Positions 1 through 10,800 of a stretch of 64,000 nucleotides of DNA are shown in pieces; position 1 is the stretch's first letter, and each line of letters begins with the position of its first letter. The stretch spans positions 62,001-126,000 of the forward strand of contig NZ_JOAX01000028.1 in assembly GCF_000720485.1 (NCBI RefSeq), in the 5' to 3' direction. Source of the stretch: Streptomyces ochraceiscleroticus. Lineage in GTDB: Bacteria; Actinomycetota; Actinomycetes; Streptomycetales; Streptomycetaceae. Both the position numbers and the translations under genes were made by a program. The notes under the pieces are model-generated. The model saw only the letters and a program-made list of their open reading frames with translations. It made no database searches and was not told the DNA's origin.

Positions 1-1569
1 AGTGTGACGGAGGCCGGTGACCGTGGCGGGGTGGTGGAAGGCGACGCAAGCCTCGGTATCGATGCGGAAGGAACGCGGGTTCGCGTTCGCCGATCCGACG
101 ATGGCGAACTCGTCGTCGGTGATCAGGACTTTGCTGTGCAGATATATCTGTCGGCTGCGGAATCCCGTCGGCGGGGGCGGCGAGTCGGTCGGCCGTACGG
201 GCCGGCCGCCGCGCGCCTTGGCGACGACCGAGTACACGCCGAAACGCCCGGCGTGCTCGCTCGCCAGCCGCCGGAGCAGCCCGCTCTGCAGAGCCATGCC
301 GTCCTCAGTGATCGGGTCGGCGGCGGTGCCGGCCGGGGTCACCTCTTCGGGTGCCACCGGGACCACCACGATGATCACCAGGTTCTGATGCGCGTCCGCG
401 GCCGTCTCCACCCAGTCGCCGATGCGCGTGTCGCGGACATACTGGTTCTCGATGTAGACGTATTTCTGGGCCCGCTCGATCGCGTTCCGGTAGGACCGCA
501 GGACGTCGTCGCGAACCGTGTTCGGTACGCTGAACACGTTGCTCGGCACCGAGGTAGTGCGCAGCATCTGTGCCGAGGCAGCGCCAGCGCCCGCGGGAGG
601 CGGCGACGGGAGCGTCAGCGTGGCTGTCGGGACCTGCGTGTCGAGCCCGATGCGCGGATGCGCGGTGGTGAACTCGGCGACGCGGGTTTCGAACGCGGCG
701 CGCTCAGCCGTCCAGCGTCCCACGAATCCGCGAGCCAGGTCCCGCGCCACCGCCCCGTCCACCCGGCAGTGGACGTCGTGCCACCGACGCAGGACGCTGT
801 CGTGCCGCTGCGTGTCGGCGCGGGTGGAGGCGAGGTCGAGCCCGCCGCAGTAGGCGAGTCCACCATCAATGATCATCATCTTCTGGTGGTGGCTGACCGG
901 GAACATCCGCCAGTCCGGCGAGGCCTGAACGGTGGGCACGAAGGCCGGGCTGACGTCGATGAACTCCCAGATCCCCGGGCGCAGTTGCAGGGCCGCCTGC
1001 CGGGCGGCCCTGGGCATGGCGGCGATGCGTCCCACGATGCGCGTGAGCTTGGGCCGCATTTCGTCGTCGATCGTGTGCGTGAGGCTCAGAGTCTCGATCG
1101 TGGCCGGATGCAGGCTCGCGATGACATGCAGGCGCCGCATGCCGGTGACCCGCTCGACCCGCCGGGCCTCGGCGAACAGCATCGCGTGCGTGCGCCACGC
1201 GCCCAGATGGTTGTCGGGCGCCTGCACGGCGTCGAAGTCGCAGAGAATCACCCGGACGTCGACGCCATGCTCGGCCAGCGCGCCGAACAGTCTCACCCAG
1301 GTCGTCGGGCGGCGCTTGATCCCCCGGTCCCGCAGCACCTTGGCGACGGCGGCCGGATCGACGAGCGCTACTCGGGGATCACGGCTGTGCCCGAACATCC
1401 AGGTGGCGAAGAAGACCGACGAGGTCGCTCCCGCCGCCGACAGACCCATGGCCCGGAATGTGTCGTGCCCGTCGACAAAACAGTCAACCTTGATGCCGGT
1501 CGCCATTGGGCCGATAAAGCGATCGTCGCCGTCCGCCAGCTCGGGAAGAAAGAAGTCCGTAGCCGCCAT
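1..1569 (-). CDS. Phospholipase D-superfamily protein, 3' end outside window
   Basis: Two HKD motifs (HxKxxxxD) are visible when the minus strand is read from ATG at 1569: H228-Q-K230-x4-D235 and H478-S-K480-x4-D485. This is the two-lobed arrangement of phospholipase D, in which the two histidines act in phosphodiester hydrolysis or transphosphatidylation. The frame stays open for 523 codons to the window edge, so the stop is not seen. I see no signal peptide at the N-terminus (M-A-A-T-D-F-F-L), which suggests a cytoplasmic enzyme. The gene is divergent from the large operon at 1668, with about 100 bases between the two starts, so the promoters may be shared. The substrate cannot be told from sequence; phospholipid, cardiolipin-type and nuclease members share these motifs. 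Confidence 0.85.
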   Translation of the reverse strand, partial: MAATDFFLPELADGDDRFIGPMATGIKVDCFVDGHDTFRAMGLSAAGATSSVFFATWMFGHSRDPRVALVDPAAVAKVLRDRGIKRRPTTWVRLFGALAEHGVDVRVILCDFDAVQAPDNHLGAWRTHAMLFAEARRVERVTGMRRLHVIASLHPATIETLSLTHTIDDEMRPKLTRIVGRIAAMPRAARQAALQLRPGIWEFIDVSPAFVPTVQASPDWRMFPVSHHQKMMIIDGGLAYCGGLDLASTRADTQRHDSVLRRWHDVHCRVDGAVARDLARGFVGRWTAERAAFETRVAEFTTAHPRIGLDTQVPTATLTLPSPPPAGAGAASAQMLRTTSVPSNVFSVPNTVRDDVLRSYRNAIERAQKYVYIENQYVRDTRIGDWVETAADAHQNLVIIVVVPVAPEEVTPAGTAADPITEDGMALQSGLLRRLASEHAGRFGVYSVVAKARGGRPVRPTDSPPPPTGFRSRQIYLHSKVLITDDEFAIVGSANANPRSFRIDTEACVAFHHPATVTGLRHT

Positions 1570-1667
1570 GGGTTGTGATGCTACGCCGAGGCTGGCATCG
1601 TAGCGATACGTCGGATGGGCTGCCTTTTCGATCACGGCGGCACACCGATTTCGCCGAGGGGGCTCCG

Positions 1668-4600
1668 TTGAGTGAGCCGCGTGCGTTCCTGGATGCCGTA
1701 CTGGGCGCAGTGATCGAGGCGGTCACGCCTCTCGAGGATGCCCTTGCCGATCCGGTGCTTTTCCGAGCGCTGTTGGAGGAATTGGGCTGGGTGGTCGAGG
1801 CGGGAGATATCGACCCCCAGGAGCTGAGCGCCCAATTACCGATCAAAAACATTTTGGATTCGGTCCGGGACGTCCTCGAAACGATCCGCACGGGTGCGGC
1901 GACACCTGGTCTCTATCAAACGCTCGTCCGGGACACTACCGCGCTGATCAGCGCGCTGGGCACCGCGGCCGGGGACGATCCTCCCCCGTCGCTGCCGCCG
2001 CCCCTCTCGCAGCCGGAATTGTGGGATTCTCTCGCCGTCGACCTCGCGGGGTTTCTCGTCGCCCGGCACGTCCGCGCGACCGCCCCGCTCGTCTACGCGC
2101 TGCTGCACCTGTTCGGCATCATCGACCTTGAGGAGACAGCGCCGACCGAGCACCGCCGTGCGGCCCGGCGCGTCGTGCTGCGCTGGGACCGGCTGGGCAT
2201 GCTGGTCGGCGACCCTACTGACCTGGTTGCCGAGGTCTACGGCTGGGGCGGCACCCTGCGATCCGCGGAACTGCTCGACCGGCTGGAGGAGGCGCTGCGC
2301 GCGCTCGGGCTCGCCGCCGATCAGGTGGAACCGGACGAGGGGACGATCGCAGCGTACTGGGGTGACCCATCGGCGGCCGACGCACCGACCCGGGAGCTGC
2401 ACCTGCTGCTCGCCACCGGCACGACCGACGACGGTCTGCACGCCGAGGTGGGCCTCGCGGTGCTGCCTGTCCCGGCGCAGACCGGCGTCGCTGGGCCGCC
2501 GGCTGGCATCTTGGTGTCGCTGTTCGCGGCGGGCGACATCGCCCTGGTCATCACGTTCGGCGAGAGCGTCAGCGGCCGAATCTTCGGAGCGGTTGACGCC
2601 GACCGCCTGATCGGCGTCGAGTTGCGGCCGGGCGACGCGCGATGGGCCGACTCGGCTGCGGTGCAGGCGCGCGCCGGGCTTGAGCTGGCCTACGCGCCGC
2701 CCGAGCCGGTGCTGCTGTTCGGCGGGCGAGAGGGCACCCGCGTCCGGGTCGGCGGCGCTGGCCTGGGCCTGGCCGCCGAGGCCGGGACCCTTGGCTTCGA
2801 CGTCGGCGTCCACGTGGCGCTGTCCGGCCTCAGCCTCGTGGTGAGCTTCGCCGATGTCGACGCCTTCGTCGGCCGCCTGGTCGGCTCGGGCGAGCTGACG
2901 TTCGCGGCCGACCTCGGTGTCGGCTGGTCGCAGCGCGGCGGGTTGCGGGTGGACGGGCAGGCGGGTTTGCGTTTCGAGCTGCCGATGGAGTTCACCGTCG
3001 GGCCGGTGCGGCTGAGCCGGCTGTTCATCGTCGCCGGCCCGGAGGCGGGCGGCCTGGCACTCTCCGCCGTGGTCACCGTGCAGGGCAGCCTCGGCCCGCT
3101 GACGCTGGTGGTCGAGGACGTCGGCGCGACGCTCCGGCTCACCCCCACCGCCGGTGGAGCCGCGGTTGGCCTGTCACCGTCCCTGGCGCTACGCCCGCCC
3201 ACCGGTGCCGGCATGAGCATCAACACCGGGCCGGTGACCGGAGGCGGTTTCGTCCAGTTCAACGAGCCCGCCGGCCGGTACACCGGGGTGCTGCGGCTCC
3301 GGATCGTCACGGTGGGCATCACCGCGGTCGGTCTCGTGCAGACCCGGCTTCCCGGCGGCCGACCAGGGTTCGCGCTGCTGATCCTGCTCCGCGCCGAGTT
3401 CCCGCCGATCCAGGTCGGTTTCGGCATCGCGCTCTCCGCCATCGGCGGCCTGCTCGGGCTCAACCGCAGGGTCGAGGTGGACGCCCTCCGTCGGCGTTTC
3501 GCGGGCGGCGCGGCCGGGCGCATCCTCGCGCCGGAGGATCCGGTCCGCGACGCGCCGCTGCTGCTCGCCGAACTCGACGAGATCTTCCCCGTGACCGAGG
3601 GCGTCACGCTGGTCGGTCCGACCGTTCAATTGTCCTGGTTAGAGCTGGTCCGGCTCGACCTCGGCATCTTCGTGGAGCTACCCGGGCCGAGCAAGGTCGT
3701 CCTGCTGGGTTCGGTCCGGGCGGCCATCGACAACCCGACGGGCGGAAAGCCGTACCTCCAGCTCCGCCTGGACGTCCTCGGCGTCCTCGACTTCGCCAAG
3801 CGGGTGTTGGAGTTCGACGGCGTGCTCGTCGACAGCCAGCTGCTGGAGGTCTTCGAGCTCACCGGCGGCGCAGCATTCCGCCTGGGGTGGGGCGACCAGC
3901 CGTACGTGGTGATGTCCATCGGCGGCTTCCACCCGGCCTACGACCCGGCCCCGCTCGCGCTACCGGCCAGCCTGACCCGGCTGGCGATGGCCCGTGGCCG
4001 ACCGACCGACGTGCTGTACCTGAGGTTCGAGGGCTACTTCGCGATCACCACCAACACCCTCCAGTTCGGGGCGTCCGTCCAGGTGATCGTAAATGCCGGT
4101 CCCATCCGAGCCGAGGGCTTCCTCGGCTTCGACACGTTGATCCGATTCCAGCCGTTCGCCTTTGAATTCGGCTTCCGGGCGAGCGTGCGGGTCACGTTCA
4201 AGGGTGTGACGCTCGCCGGCGTCCGGGTCACCGGAGTGCTCTCCGGGCCCGGCCCGGTCACCTTCGCCGGCGAACTGTGCTTCGAGGTCTTGTTCTTCGA
4301 GATCTGCTGGAGCGCCACCTTCACCCTCGGCAGTGCGACGCCGCCGGCGGTGCACCCGATCCCGAGCGCGTTGCCGGTCTTCGGGGTGGAACTGCGCGAG
4401 CCCGGCAACCTCGCCACGTCGGCGGCCGAGGACCCGTTCGTACTGCTGACACCGCCGTCCGCGACGGTGCCAGCGCCGGTACTACCGCCGCTGGGCCGGC
4501 TGGTGTGGGCACAGCGGCGCGCCCCGCTGGAACTGCTGCTCGAACGCTTCGAGGGCGCCCCGCTCGAACACCGGGACACCATCACCGCCACCGGTCCGCG

Positions 4601-5033
4601 CATCACCGGCCCCGCGAAGGACTGGTTCGCTCCGGGCAGCTTCGCCGACCTTTCCGACAGCGACGCACTGAACCGGCCGGCACTCGAACGCCTGCACTGC
4701 GGTGTAGAGCTGGCCGCCGCCAACGACGTCGTCTCGGCGGCGGTGACCGTGTCCGTCACCGTCGAGCAGTACCGCGCCGCCCGCCCGACCGCCGTCCCGG
4801 GCGAGGAGCGGCCGGAGTGGCTGCATGCCGCCCTCGATCGGCGCGAGGGAGTGGCCGACCCACCGGTGGTGGCGCCGGCCGTCACGGTCGAGGACGAGAC
4901 CTGGGTGGTGTCCGAGACGACCGGAGCGCCGACCGCGGCCGGCCTCTCCCAAGCCCAGGCGCATCAGCTTGCCAAGGCGACGGGCGCGGTGGCCACGGCG
5001 GCGGGCGACCGCGTACGCGTGATCACCTTCTAG
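1668..5033 (+). CDS. Large DUF6603-like beta-rich protein
   Basis: The product is 1121 residues from TTG at 1668. That start has a good ribosome site (GAGGGGG, 7 nt upstream) and avoids overlapping the divergent phospholipase gene. The first 250 residues look mainly helical. The rest is a long run of short alternating beta-like segments rich in G, V, L and F, as in the DUF6603 family of very large bacterial proteins (family assignment from memory). No signal peptide, transmembrane helix or catalytic motif is evident. It is first of seven + strand genes, with 8 nt to the next start. Repetitive beta architecture could mean a structural tube, barrel or lipid-groove protein, but this is inference; function is unknown. 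Confidence 0.7.
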   Translation: MSEPRAFLDAVLGAVIEAVTPLEDALADPVLFRALLEELGWVVEAGDIDPQELSAQLPIKNILDSVRDVLETIRTGAATPGLYQTLVRDTTALISALGTAAGDDPPPSLPPPLSQPELWDSLAVDLAGFLVARHVRATAPLVYALLHLFGIIDLEETAPTEHRRAARRVVLRWDRLGMLVGDPTDLVAEVYGWGGTLRSAELLDRLEEALRALGLAADQVEPDEGTIAAYWGDPSAADAPTRELHLLLATGTTDDGLHAEVGLAVLPVPAQTGVAGPPAGILVSLFAAGDIALVITFGESVSGRIFGAVDADRLIGVELRPGDARWADSAAVQARAGLELAYAPPEPVLLFGGREGTRVRVGGAGLGLAAEAGTLGFDVGVHVALSGLSLVVSFADVDAFVGRLVGSGELTFAADLGVGWSQRGGLRVDGQAGLRFELPMEFTVGPVRLSRLFIVAGPEAGGLALSAVVTVQGSLGPLTLVVEDVGATLRLTPTAGGAAVGLSPSLALRPPTGAGMSINTGPVTGGGFVQFNEPAGRYTGVLRLRIVTVGITAVGLVQTRLPGGRPGFALLILLRAEFPPIQVGFGIALSAIGGLLGLNRRVEVDALRRRFAGGAAGRILAPEDPVRDAPLLLAELDEIFPVTEGVTLVGPTVQLSWLELVRLDLGIFVELPGPSKVVLLGSVRAAIDNPTGGKPYLQLRLDVLGVLDFAKRVLEFDGVLVDSQLLEVFELTGGAAFRLGWGDQPYVVMSIGGFHPAYDPAPLALPASLTRLAMARGRPTDVLYLRFEGYFAITTNTLQFGASVQVIVNAGPIRAEGFLGFDTLIRFQPFAFEFGFRASVRVTFKGVTLAGVRVTGVLSGPGPVTFAGELCFEVLFFEICWSATFTLGSATPPAVHPIPSALPVFGVELREPGNLATSAAEDPFVLLTPPSATVPAPVLPPLGRLVWAQRRAPLELLLERFEGAPLEHRDTITATGPRITGPAKDWFAPGSFADLSDSDALNRPALERLHCGVELAAANDVVSAAVTVSVTVEQYRAARPTAVPGEERPEWLHAALDRREGVADPPVVAPAVTVEDETWVVSETTGAPTAAGLSQAQAHQLAKATGAVATAAGDRVRVITF

Positions 5034-5041
5034 GAGGTGGC

Positions 5042-7834
5042 ATGGCCGAGACCATCGACTTTCACGGCTGGATCCGCCCGGCGGCGGGCGGGCTAGTCGA
5101 CGACGTGCGGCAGGGGCGGGCGCAGGCCTCTGCAGAAGTGACGCTGACGGCCCGCGACCCGGCCGGGACCATCACTGGCACCGACACCGCGACGTTGGCG
5201 TTCCAGCTGGCCGGTCCCGGCGACGTCATCGGACTGCGGCCCGGCGCGGTGCGCCGGCGGTTTCCCGCGCCGGGCACGCTCGACGCGGAGACCACCAAAT
5301 GCCCGTACGTCGAACTGGCCGACCCCGGATTGCCGTGGCGCTACACGCCGGCCGCCAATCCGGCCCCGGGCACACTGGCACTGAGGCCGTGGCTCGCGCT
5401 GCTCACCGGCACCGCCGAAGAACTGGCCGTCGCGGACGACCGCGTCTCGCTGAGCGGCCCGGTGCGGGTTGCGTACCCGCTGGCCGAGTCGGCCCGGTGG
5501 GCGCACGTGCAGCGCGGCGAGGACCGGCAGGTGGCCCGGGTGCTCTCGCTGCGCCCGTTGATCGAGGACACCGACTACGTCGCGGTGGTGGTTCCCGCAT
5601 TCGTGGTCTCAGCGGCCGGCACGGTCGCCGACGCCTGGGCCGACGCCGAGGACGTCTCCCTTCCGGTCTACGACTCGTGGGCGTTCCGGACCGGCCCGGA
5701 GGGCGACTTCGCCACCCTGGCCCGGCGGCTGCGCGCAGGCCAGGTCACCACGGGGATCGGGGAGGCTACGGTGCGCTATCCGCGGCTGCCGGACGCGTCG
5801 CCGCTACTGGTCCGGGGCGCGCTGGCCCCGATCGGCGCGATGGACCCGGATCTGCCGGACGAGGTCGCCCAGGACGTCGCCCGCCTCGCTGTGCCCCTCA
5901 CCGACCCGCGCGGCCGGGCGGTGATCAGCATCCCCCGGTACGGTTCGCCGTGGCGGCCCGGCTCGACCCCGGTCGAGTGGCGGGACCGGCTCAACCGCGA
6001 TCCGCGGCACCGCGGTGTCGCCGGCATCGGCCTGGCCGTGGCCGTCGAGCGGCAGGAGGACCTGGTGGCCGAGGCGGCCCGCCAGGAAGGTGCCCTGCCG
6101 ATCGCCGGCCAGCGGATCCGGGAGCTCACGCTCGGGATCGCGGCCAGTGGAGCGCTCTGGCGCCGACGGTTCCCGGTGGACGTGCGGCGCCGGCTCTGGG
6201 TGGCCGGCCCGGCACTGCGACGGGTGGTCACCGATGAGGGGACGCTCGCCAACCTGGCCACCGCCGAGGGGCGGGGCCTGGCGCGCGGCATCTTCTCGTC
6301 GGCGGCCCGGCGCATCCTGCGGCCCGGGTCCTCGCGCACGAGCGGCCTGCCGGCCGCGGTCGTCGACCCCGCGGCGCTGCTCGCCGGCGCCAACCGGTGC
6401 CCCGTACCGGAGACCAGTGTGGAGATCGGGATCCCGCTGGCGGACCTCGGCGCCGGCGACTTCTTCGACCGGATCGGGCACCTGCTCATCGCGCATCCCC
6501 CGGGCGGAAGTTCACCTGGCGGCGACGCGCTCCGGCCCGAGCTGAACGGAGTGGTGGGCGTGGGGCCGCCGGGGCCGCCCGGTCCCCCGATGCCACCGTT
6601 GCCTCCTCCTCCGCCGCCTCCCCCTCCTCCACCACCACCTCCACCTCCGCCGCCTCCCCCTCCACCTCCTCCACCTCCTCCGGATGCGCTCCTGGCCGCC
6701 TGCGCCGACGCAAGCGCGGCTGCCGGGCCAGCGGACCGGCTCCTCATCGAGGCGGTCGTAGCCGAGATCAAGGAGCTCGCGGCTGCCCGGGAGCCGCTGC
6801 CGTGGGCGAGCATCATGGCGTTCCTCGCTGCCGTCCTCGAGCCCGACCGCAACCAGGAGGAGATCGACCTGCTGCATCAGGGCATCGTCGGCGGCACGTC
6901 CCCCGCCGACACCCGGGCGGACATCCTCGGCCTGCTGCACAACCTGCGCCAGCCAATCGAACCGCCGGCCGAGTGCCGACCGGTCGACCTCGATGCCCTC
7001 GCCGCCGGCACCTTCGAGGCCCTGGACCCGACCCGGCCGGACGCATCGGCCCGCACCCGTATGCTCGGACAGTTCACCGGCCTGGACCCGGCAGCGCCCA
7101 CGGCGCCACCGGAGTTCTGTCCCGTCCTGACCACGCCCACCTGGCGGGCCCTGGCCGACTTGGCGCCCGACTGGCTGCTCCCCGGTGTCCAGGGCCTGGC
7201 TGCGGACAGGGTGGTGGCAGTGCAGACCAATCCGGCCTTCGTCGACGCGTTCCTCGTCGGGCTCAACGGTCAATTGCTGGACGAACTGCGCTGGCGGAAT
7301 CTGCCACTCAGCACGAACTGCACTCCGCTGCGGGTGTTCTGGGATCGCACGGACAGCGCCACCGGCGGGCACCAGGACGACATCCGCGGCATCCGCGACT
7401 GGTCCGCCGTCGGCGGCCTCGGTGACGCCCAGCACCGGCCGGACGGCGTGGCCGGCGTTGACGCCGTGCTCGTGCTGCGCGGACAGCTCTTCCTGCGCTA
7501 CCCGCAGACCCTGTTCTACCTGCTGTCCGCCGAGCACGGCGGCGCACCGGACTTCGATCGCGACCCGGCTGCAGACGCCGCCCGGTGGCTGCCGAGTTTC
7601 CAGGGCCGGATGGGCACCGATGTCACCTTCTTCGGCTTCCCCGGCCTCGCCCCGGCCGACATCGCCCGCTACTGGGTCGTGGTGGAGGAGCCCCCAGCGG
7701 GCTACCGGTTCGCCAACACCGTCGCGGCGGCCGCGACGGACAACGGTGCCGACTTCGCCCGGCTCGCCTTCGCCCGTCCCGTCCGCGTGTTGCTCGCGGG
7801 CGGCGACCTCGTCACGCCGGGAGGTACACCGTGA
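5042..7834 (+). CDS. Large uncharacterised protein with a 27-proline tract
   Basis: The product is 930 residues from ATG at 5042, which follows AGGAGGTGGC. I do not recognise the family. Two folded-looking regions (about 1-500 and 555-930) are separated by a low-complexity linker that includes 27 consecutive prolines at residues 521-547. The C-terminal part is rich in aromatic residues and has a segment with several W and D residues near residues 770-790. There is no signal peptide and no membrane segment. It overlaps the next gene by 4 nt (GTGA at 7831-7834), which implies translational coupling. The proline run should stall ribosomes and depend on EF-P. A role as a structural or scaffold component of the operon product is a guess. 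Confidence 0.75.
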   Translation: MAETIDFHGWIRPAAGGLVDDVRQGRAQASAEVTLTARDPAGTITGTDTATLAFQLAGPGDVIGLRPGAVRRRFPAPGTLDAETTKCPYVELADPGLPWRYTPAANPAPGTLALRPWLALLTGTAEELAVADDRVSLSGPVRVAYPLAESARWAHVQRGEDRQVARVLSLRPLIEDTDYVAVVVPAFVVSAAGTVADAWADAEDVSLPVYDSWAFRTGPEGDFATLARRLRAGQVTTGIGEATVRYPRLPDASPLLVRGALAPIGAMDPDLPDEVAQDVARLAVPLTDPRGRAVISIPRYGSPWRPGSTPVEWRDRLNRDPRHRGVAGIGLAVAVERQEDLVAEAARQEGALPIAGQRIRELTLGIAASGALWRRRFPVDVRRRLWVAGPALRRVVTDEGTLANLATAEGRGLARGIFSSAARRILRPGSSRTSGLPAAVVDPAALLAGANRCPVPETSVEIGIPLADLGAGDFFDRIGHLLIAHPPGGSSPGGDALRPELNGVVGVGPPGPPGPPMPPLPPPPPPPPPPPPPPPPPPPPPPPPPPPDALLAACADASAAAGPADRLLIEAVVAEIKELAAAREPLPWASIMAFLAAVLEPDRNQEEIDLLHQGIVGGTSPADTRADILGLLHNLRQPIEPPAECRPVDLDALAAGTFEALDPTRPDASARTRMLGQFTGLDPAAPTAPPEFCPVLTTPTWRALADLAPDWLLPGVQGLAADRVVAVQTNPAFVDAFLVGLNGQLLDELRWRNLPLSTNCTPLRVFWDRTDSATGGHQDDIRGIRDWSAVGGLGDAQHRPDGVAGVDAVLVLRGQLFLRYPQTLFYLLSAEHGGAPDFDRDPAADAARWLPSFQGRMGTDVTFFGFPGLAPADIARYWVVVEEPPAGYRFANTVAAAATDNGADFARLAFARPVRVLLAGGDLVTPGGTP
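6602..6682 (+). repeat. In-frame CCN repeat encoding 27 prolines
   Basis: Twenty-seven successive proline codons use CCT, CCA, CCG and CCC in a mixture. CCT and CCA are otherwise uncommon in this genome type, so the tract is not a simple single-codon slippage repeat. The + strand here is almost purely C and T with scattered purines. Read antisense it would give a long glycine run, which explains a spurious minus-strand frame. Confidence 0.95.
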
Positions 7835-10800
7835 CCAGCATCGATCCCCCCACCACGGTCGGTGTCCTGCTGCCGGTGCGGATCGAGACCCGGTTCGACG
7901 ACTCCCGGCTGCGGGTGCTGATCGTGCCCGACGAGCCCTGGTTCGACCGGCACGACCCGCTGCCCGGCCCGGCCGAGCTCGACCTGCTGGAGCGCTACGT
8001 CGCGGTGGCCGGCGACAACCCGGGCGCACCGTCGGCCCGGCAGGCGTGGCGCACGTTCGCCAGCCAGGTGGGCGGCGGGCGGGCCACCTGGCTGGTCCGG
8101 ACATTTCGCCGGATCGCCTCGGACAGGACGATCCGGGTCGAGCGGCCAGCGGCGCAGCGGGATACCGCGCGCCTGCCGGAACTTCCCTTCTTCCCGCCGG
8201 AGTTGCAGGTGTGGCTGGCTCGCGACGGTGCTCCCCCGGCGCTCGCGCTCACCCTGCACGTCGACGTGTCCAGGTTGCGGGCCGACTTTCCCGACCCGGA
8301 CGACGCCACGGACCGTCGCTGGTGGGAGTCCTGGGACGAGGCCGTACTGACCGGCGTGGCCGGGGAGATCGACCTGGGTGGCTCGCCGGACGACATCGAG
8401 GCGCTCTACGTCGTGGGCTTGGGCGGCGACGAGCAGGAACCGGCACGGCTGTTCGCGGCGCATGAGGCCGCCGGCCGGCTCGGCCTCATCGCCCCGGGCA
8501 CACCGACCAACACGGTGGACGCCGCCCCCGCCGCCGACCTGGGCGACGATCCGGACACCTGGCTGACCGGCCTGCTGGCACCGGTGCCACCCAGCTCGGC
8601 GCAGGTGAGCGCGGCCCTGACCGGCGCCGACGGGCTGCACATCCCACTGAACAACGACCACCGGCACCGGGACCACACCACGGCGCTCGTGGCGGGGCTG
8701 TGGCCCGCCCTCTGGGGCTTCGCGCAGTGCAACGTCTGGGGCATCCCGCACGCCGAGCAGGCACCGGCCTGGGCGGCCGAGGCCCTTTACCCGGAAGGGC
8801 CATACCCCACCCTGCGCATCGGAACCCAGCCGTACGGGCTGCTGCCGGTCACCGCGCTGGCAGCCTGGCAGGCCGGGCCGGCCGACCCGCCGGTGGAGTC
8901 CGCGATGGTGCCAGCGCTGCAACTGCTGCGCGACGAGTGGGCCGCCGCAGCCGAGAGCCGCGGCACCATCGAGAGCGCCGACACCAACGGCCTGCTCGAC
9001 CACCTGGCGCAGGTGCCCACCTCGCCGGGTTACCGGCACCGCGACGCGCGGCCGCTGGAGGTCTGGCTGATGTCCCTGCTCTTCCTGGACTACCGGATCG
9101 GCTGGCGGCACGTCGTCGATGCCTGGCGGGCGCGGACCCCGCTCGCTGTCGCGCTGGATTTGACCCCGCGGCGGCGGTACGCGGCGGTCGGCGGCAGCGC
9201 CCCCCTTAGGCTCCCGCTGGTGGTGCCGGCTGGCATGACCACCGAGGCGATCGCGACGATGCTGCGCCGGCTCGTGCAGGCCGCCCGCGCGACACCCGGT
9301 GTGCTGGCCGATCCCGAACGGCTGCACGCGGATGTCCTCGGCGCGCAGCCGGACAGTCTCCTGCTGCGGCTGGCGATTCGCGCGCTCCAGGTCGCCGTCG
9401 GCGATGTCGGCCGGGCGAAGGTGGCCGACTTCCGCTGGCTGGACCCGATCGTGCGGCGGCACACTGACCGGGTGCCGCTGGAACAGTGGATCGGCGCCGT
9501 GGCCCCCGGCGACCTGATCGCCGGTACGCCGGCGGCGCGGGCCTTCGCACGAACCGCCGGCGGCCTCGCCGCGATCGCCGACCTCGCTGGCGACGAGCGC
9601 CGGCTGGACCGGGCGCTGAGCGCCACAGTGGACTGTGCCACCTACCGCGTCGACGCGTGGGTCACCGGCCCGGCAACCCGGCGACTACGGGAACTGCACG
9701 ACGCGCCGGCGAATGCCCGCGGCTGGCGGCTCGGTGCGTACGGATGGGTGGACCGCCCGCGGACGGGCACCCCCGGGCCCTCCGCGGCCGGGATGCTGCC
9801 GGCGCCCTCGCAGAGCCAGGCCACGGTGGCGATGATCCTGCGCGACCGGGCGGTGAACGACGCGGAAGCCGGACGCTGGCACATGGACCTCAGCTCGACG
9901 ACGGTCCGCACTGCGGACCGGCTGGCGGCCGCGGTCCGCGCTGGCACCCATCTGTCGGAGGTCCTCGGCCACGAGGTGGAACGCGTCGTGGCCGAGCCGA
10001 TCGCGGTGGAGCGGCTGCGCCGGGACTATCCTGTGCGGGCCGGGCACTCCGGCCGACGGGTCTGCGACGGCCAGGCAGTGCTGGCGGCCGATCCGGCCAC
10101 GCTCGACCTTCCGGCCGACACGCTGACCGGCCTGGCCCAGCTGGCCGCCGCGGTGGACGCGTACGGGGACCTGCTGATGGCCGAGGCGGTTCAGCACGTC
10201 GTCGAGGGCCGGGCTGAGACGGCCGGCGCCGTCCTGGACGCCGTCGCCGGCCTCGGCCGCCCGCCCGATCTGTCCGTGATCGGCACGCGGCGCCCGGGGC
10301 GGGCGGTGCTGACCGTCTGCGTCGCGCTGCTGCCCGCCGCCGCGCCGCCAGCGCTTCCCACTGAACCGGGGCCGCTGAGCGAGCTGTCCCCCGGCACGCT
10401 GGCGGACCCGTCCTTCGCGGCCTTCCTCGGCGTCCAGCTGGGCGGCGGCGACACCTGGACCTGGACGACCGGCACGGGTACGACGGTGACGCTCGCCGAT
10501 CTCGGTCTGGAGCCGATCGACGCGCTGGCCTTCACCGGCGCCCACCTCGAGCGGCTCGCCGCCGACGCAGCGGGCGCACCGCTCGCCACCCGGGTGGGGT
10601 CGGCGCGGCACGACCGGGCGGTCCGGCTGGCCCTGCTGCTCGGGCAGAGCCCGGCGACGGCACAGGCGCTGGCCGACGACTCGGCGCCGGAGGTGGCGCC
10701 CGCGGACGACACCGCGGTCCGACTGCGCTACCGCCGGGTCCGCACCGTCGCGCAGGCCCTGCTCGCCCGGCTGCGCAGCGACTCGCCGGCGGATCGGCAG

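Noticed and set aside
4..1578. Long + strand open frame of 524 codons
   Set aside because: It is the complement of the phospholipase D gene, whose two HKD motifs are on the minus strand.
6486..6852. Minus-strand poly-glycine frames
   Set aside because: They are the antisense of the proline tract at 6602-6682.
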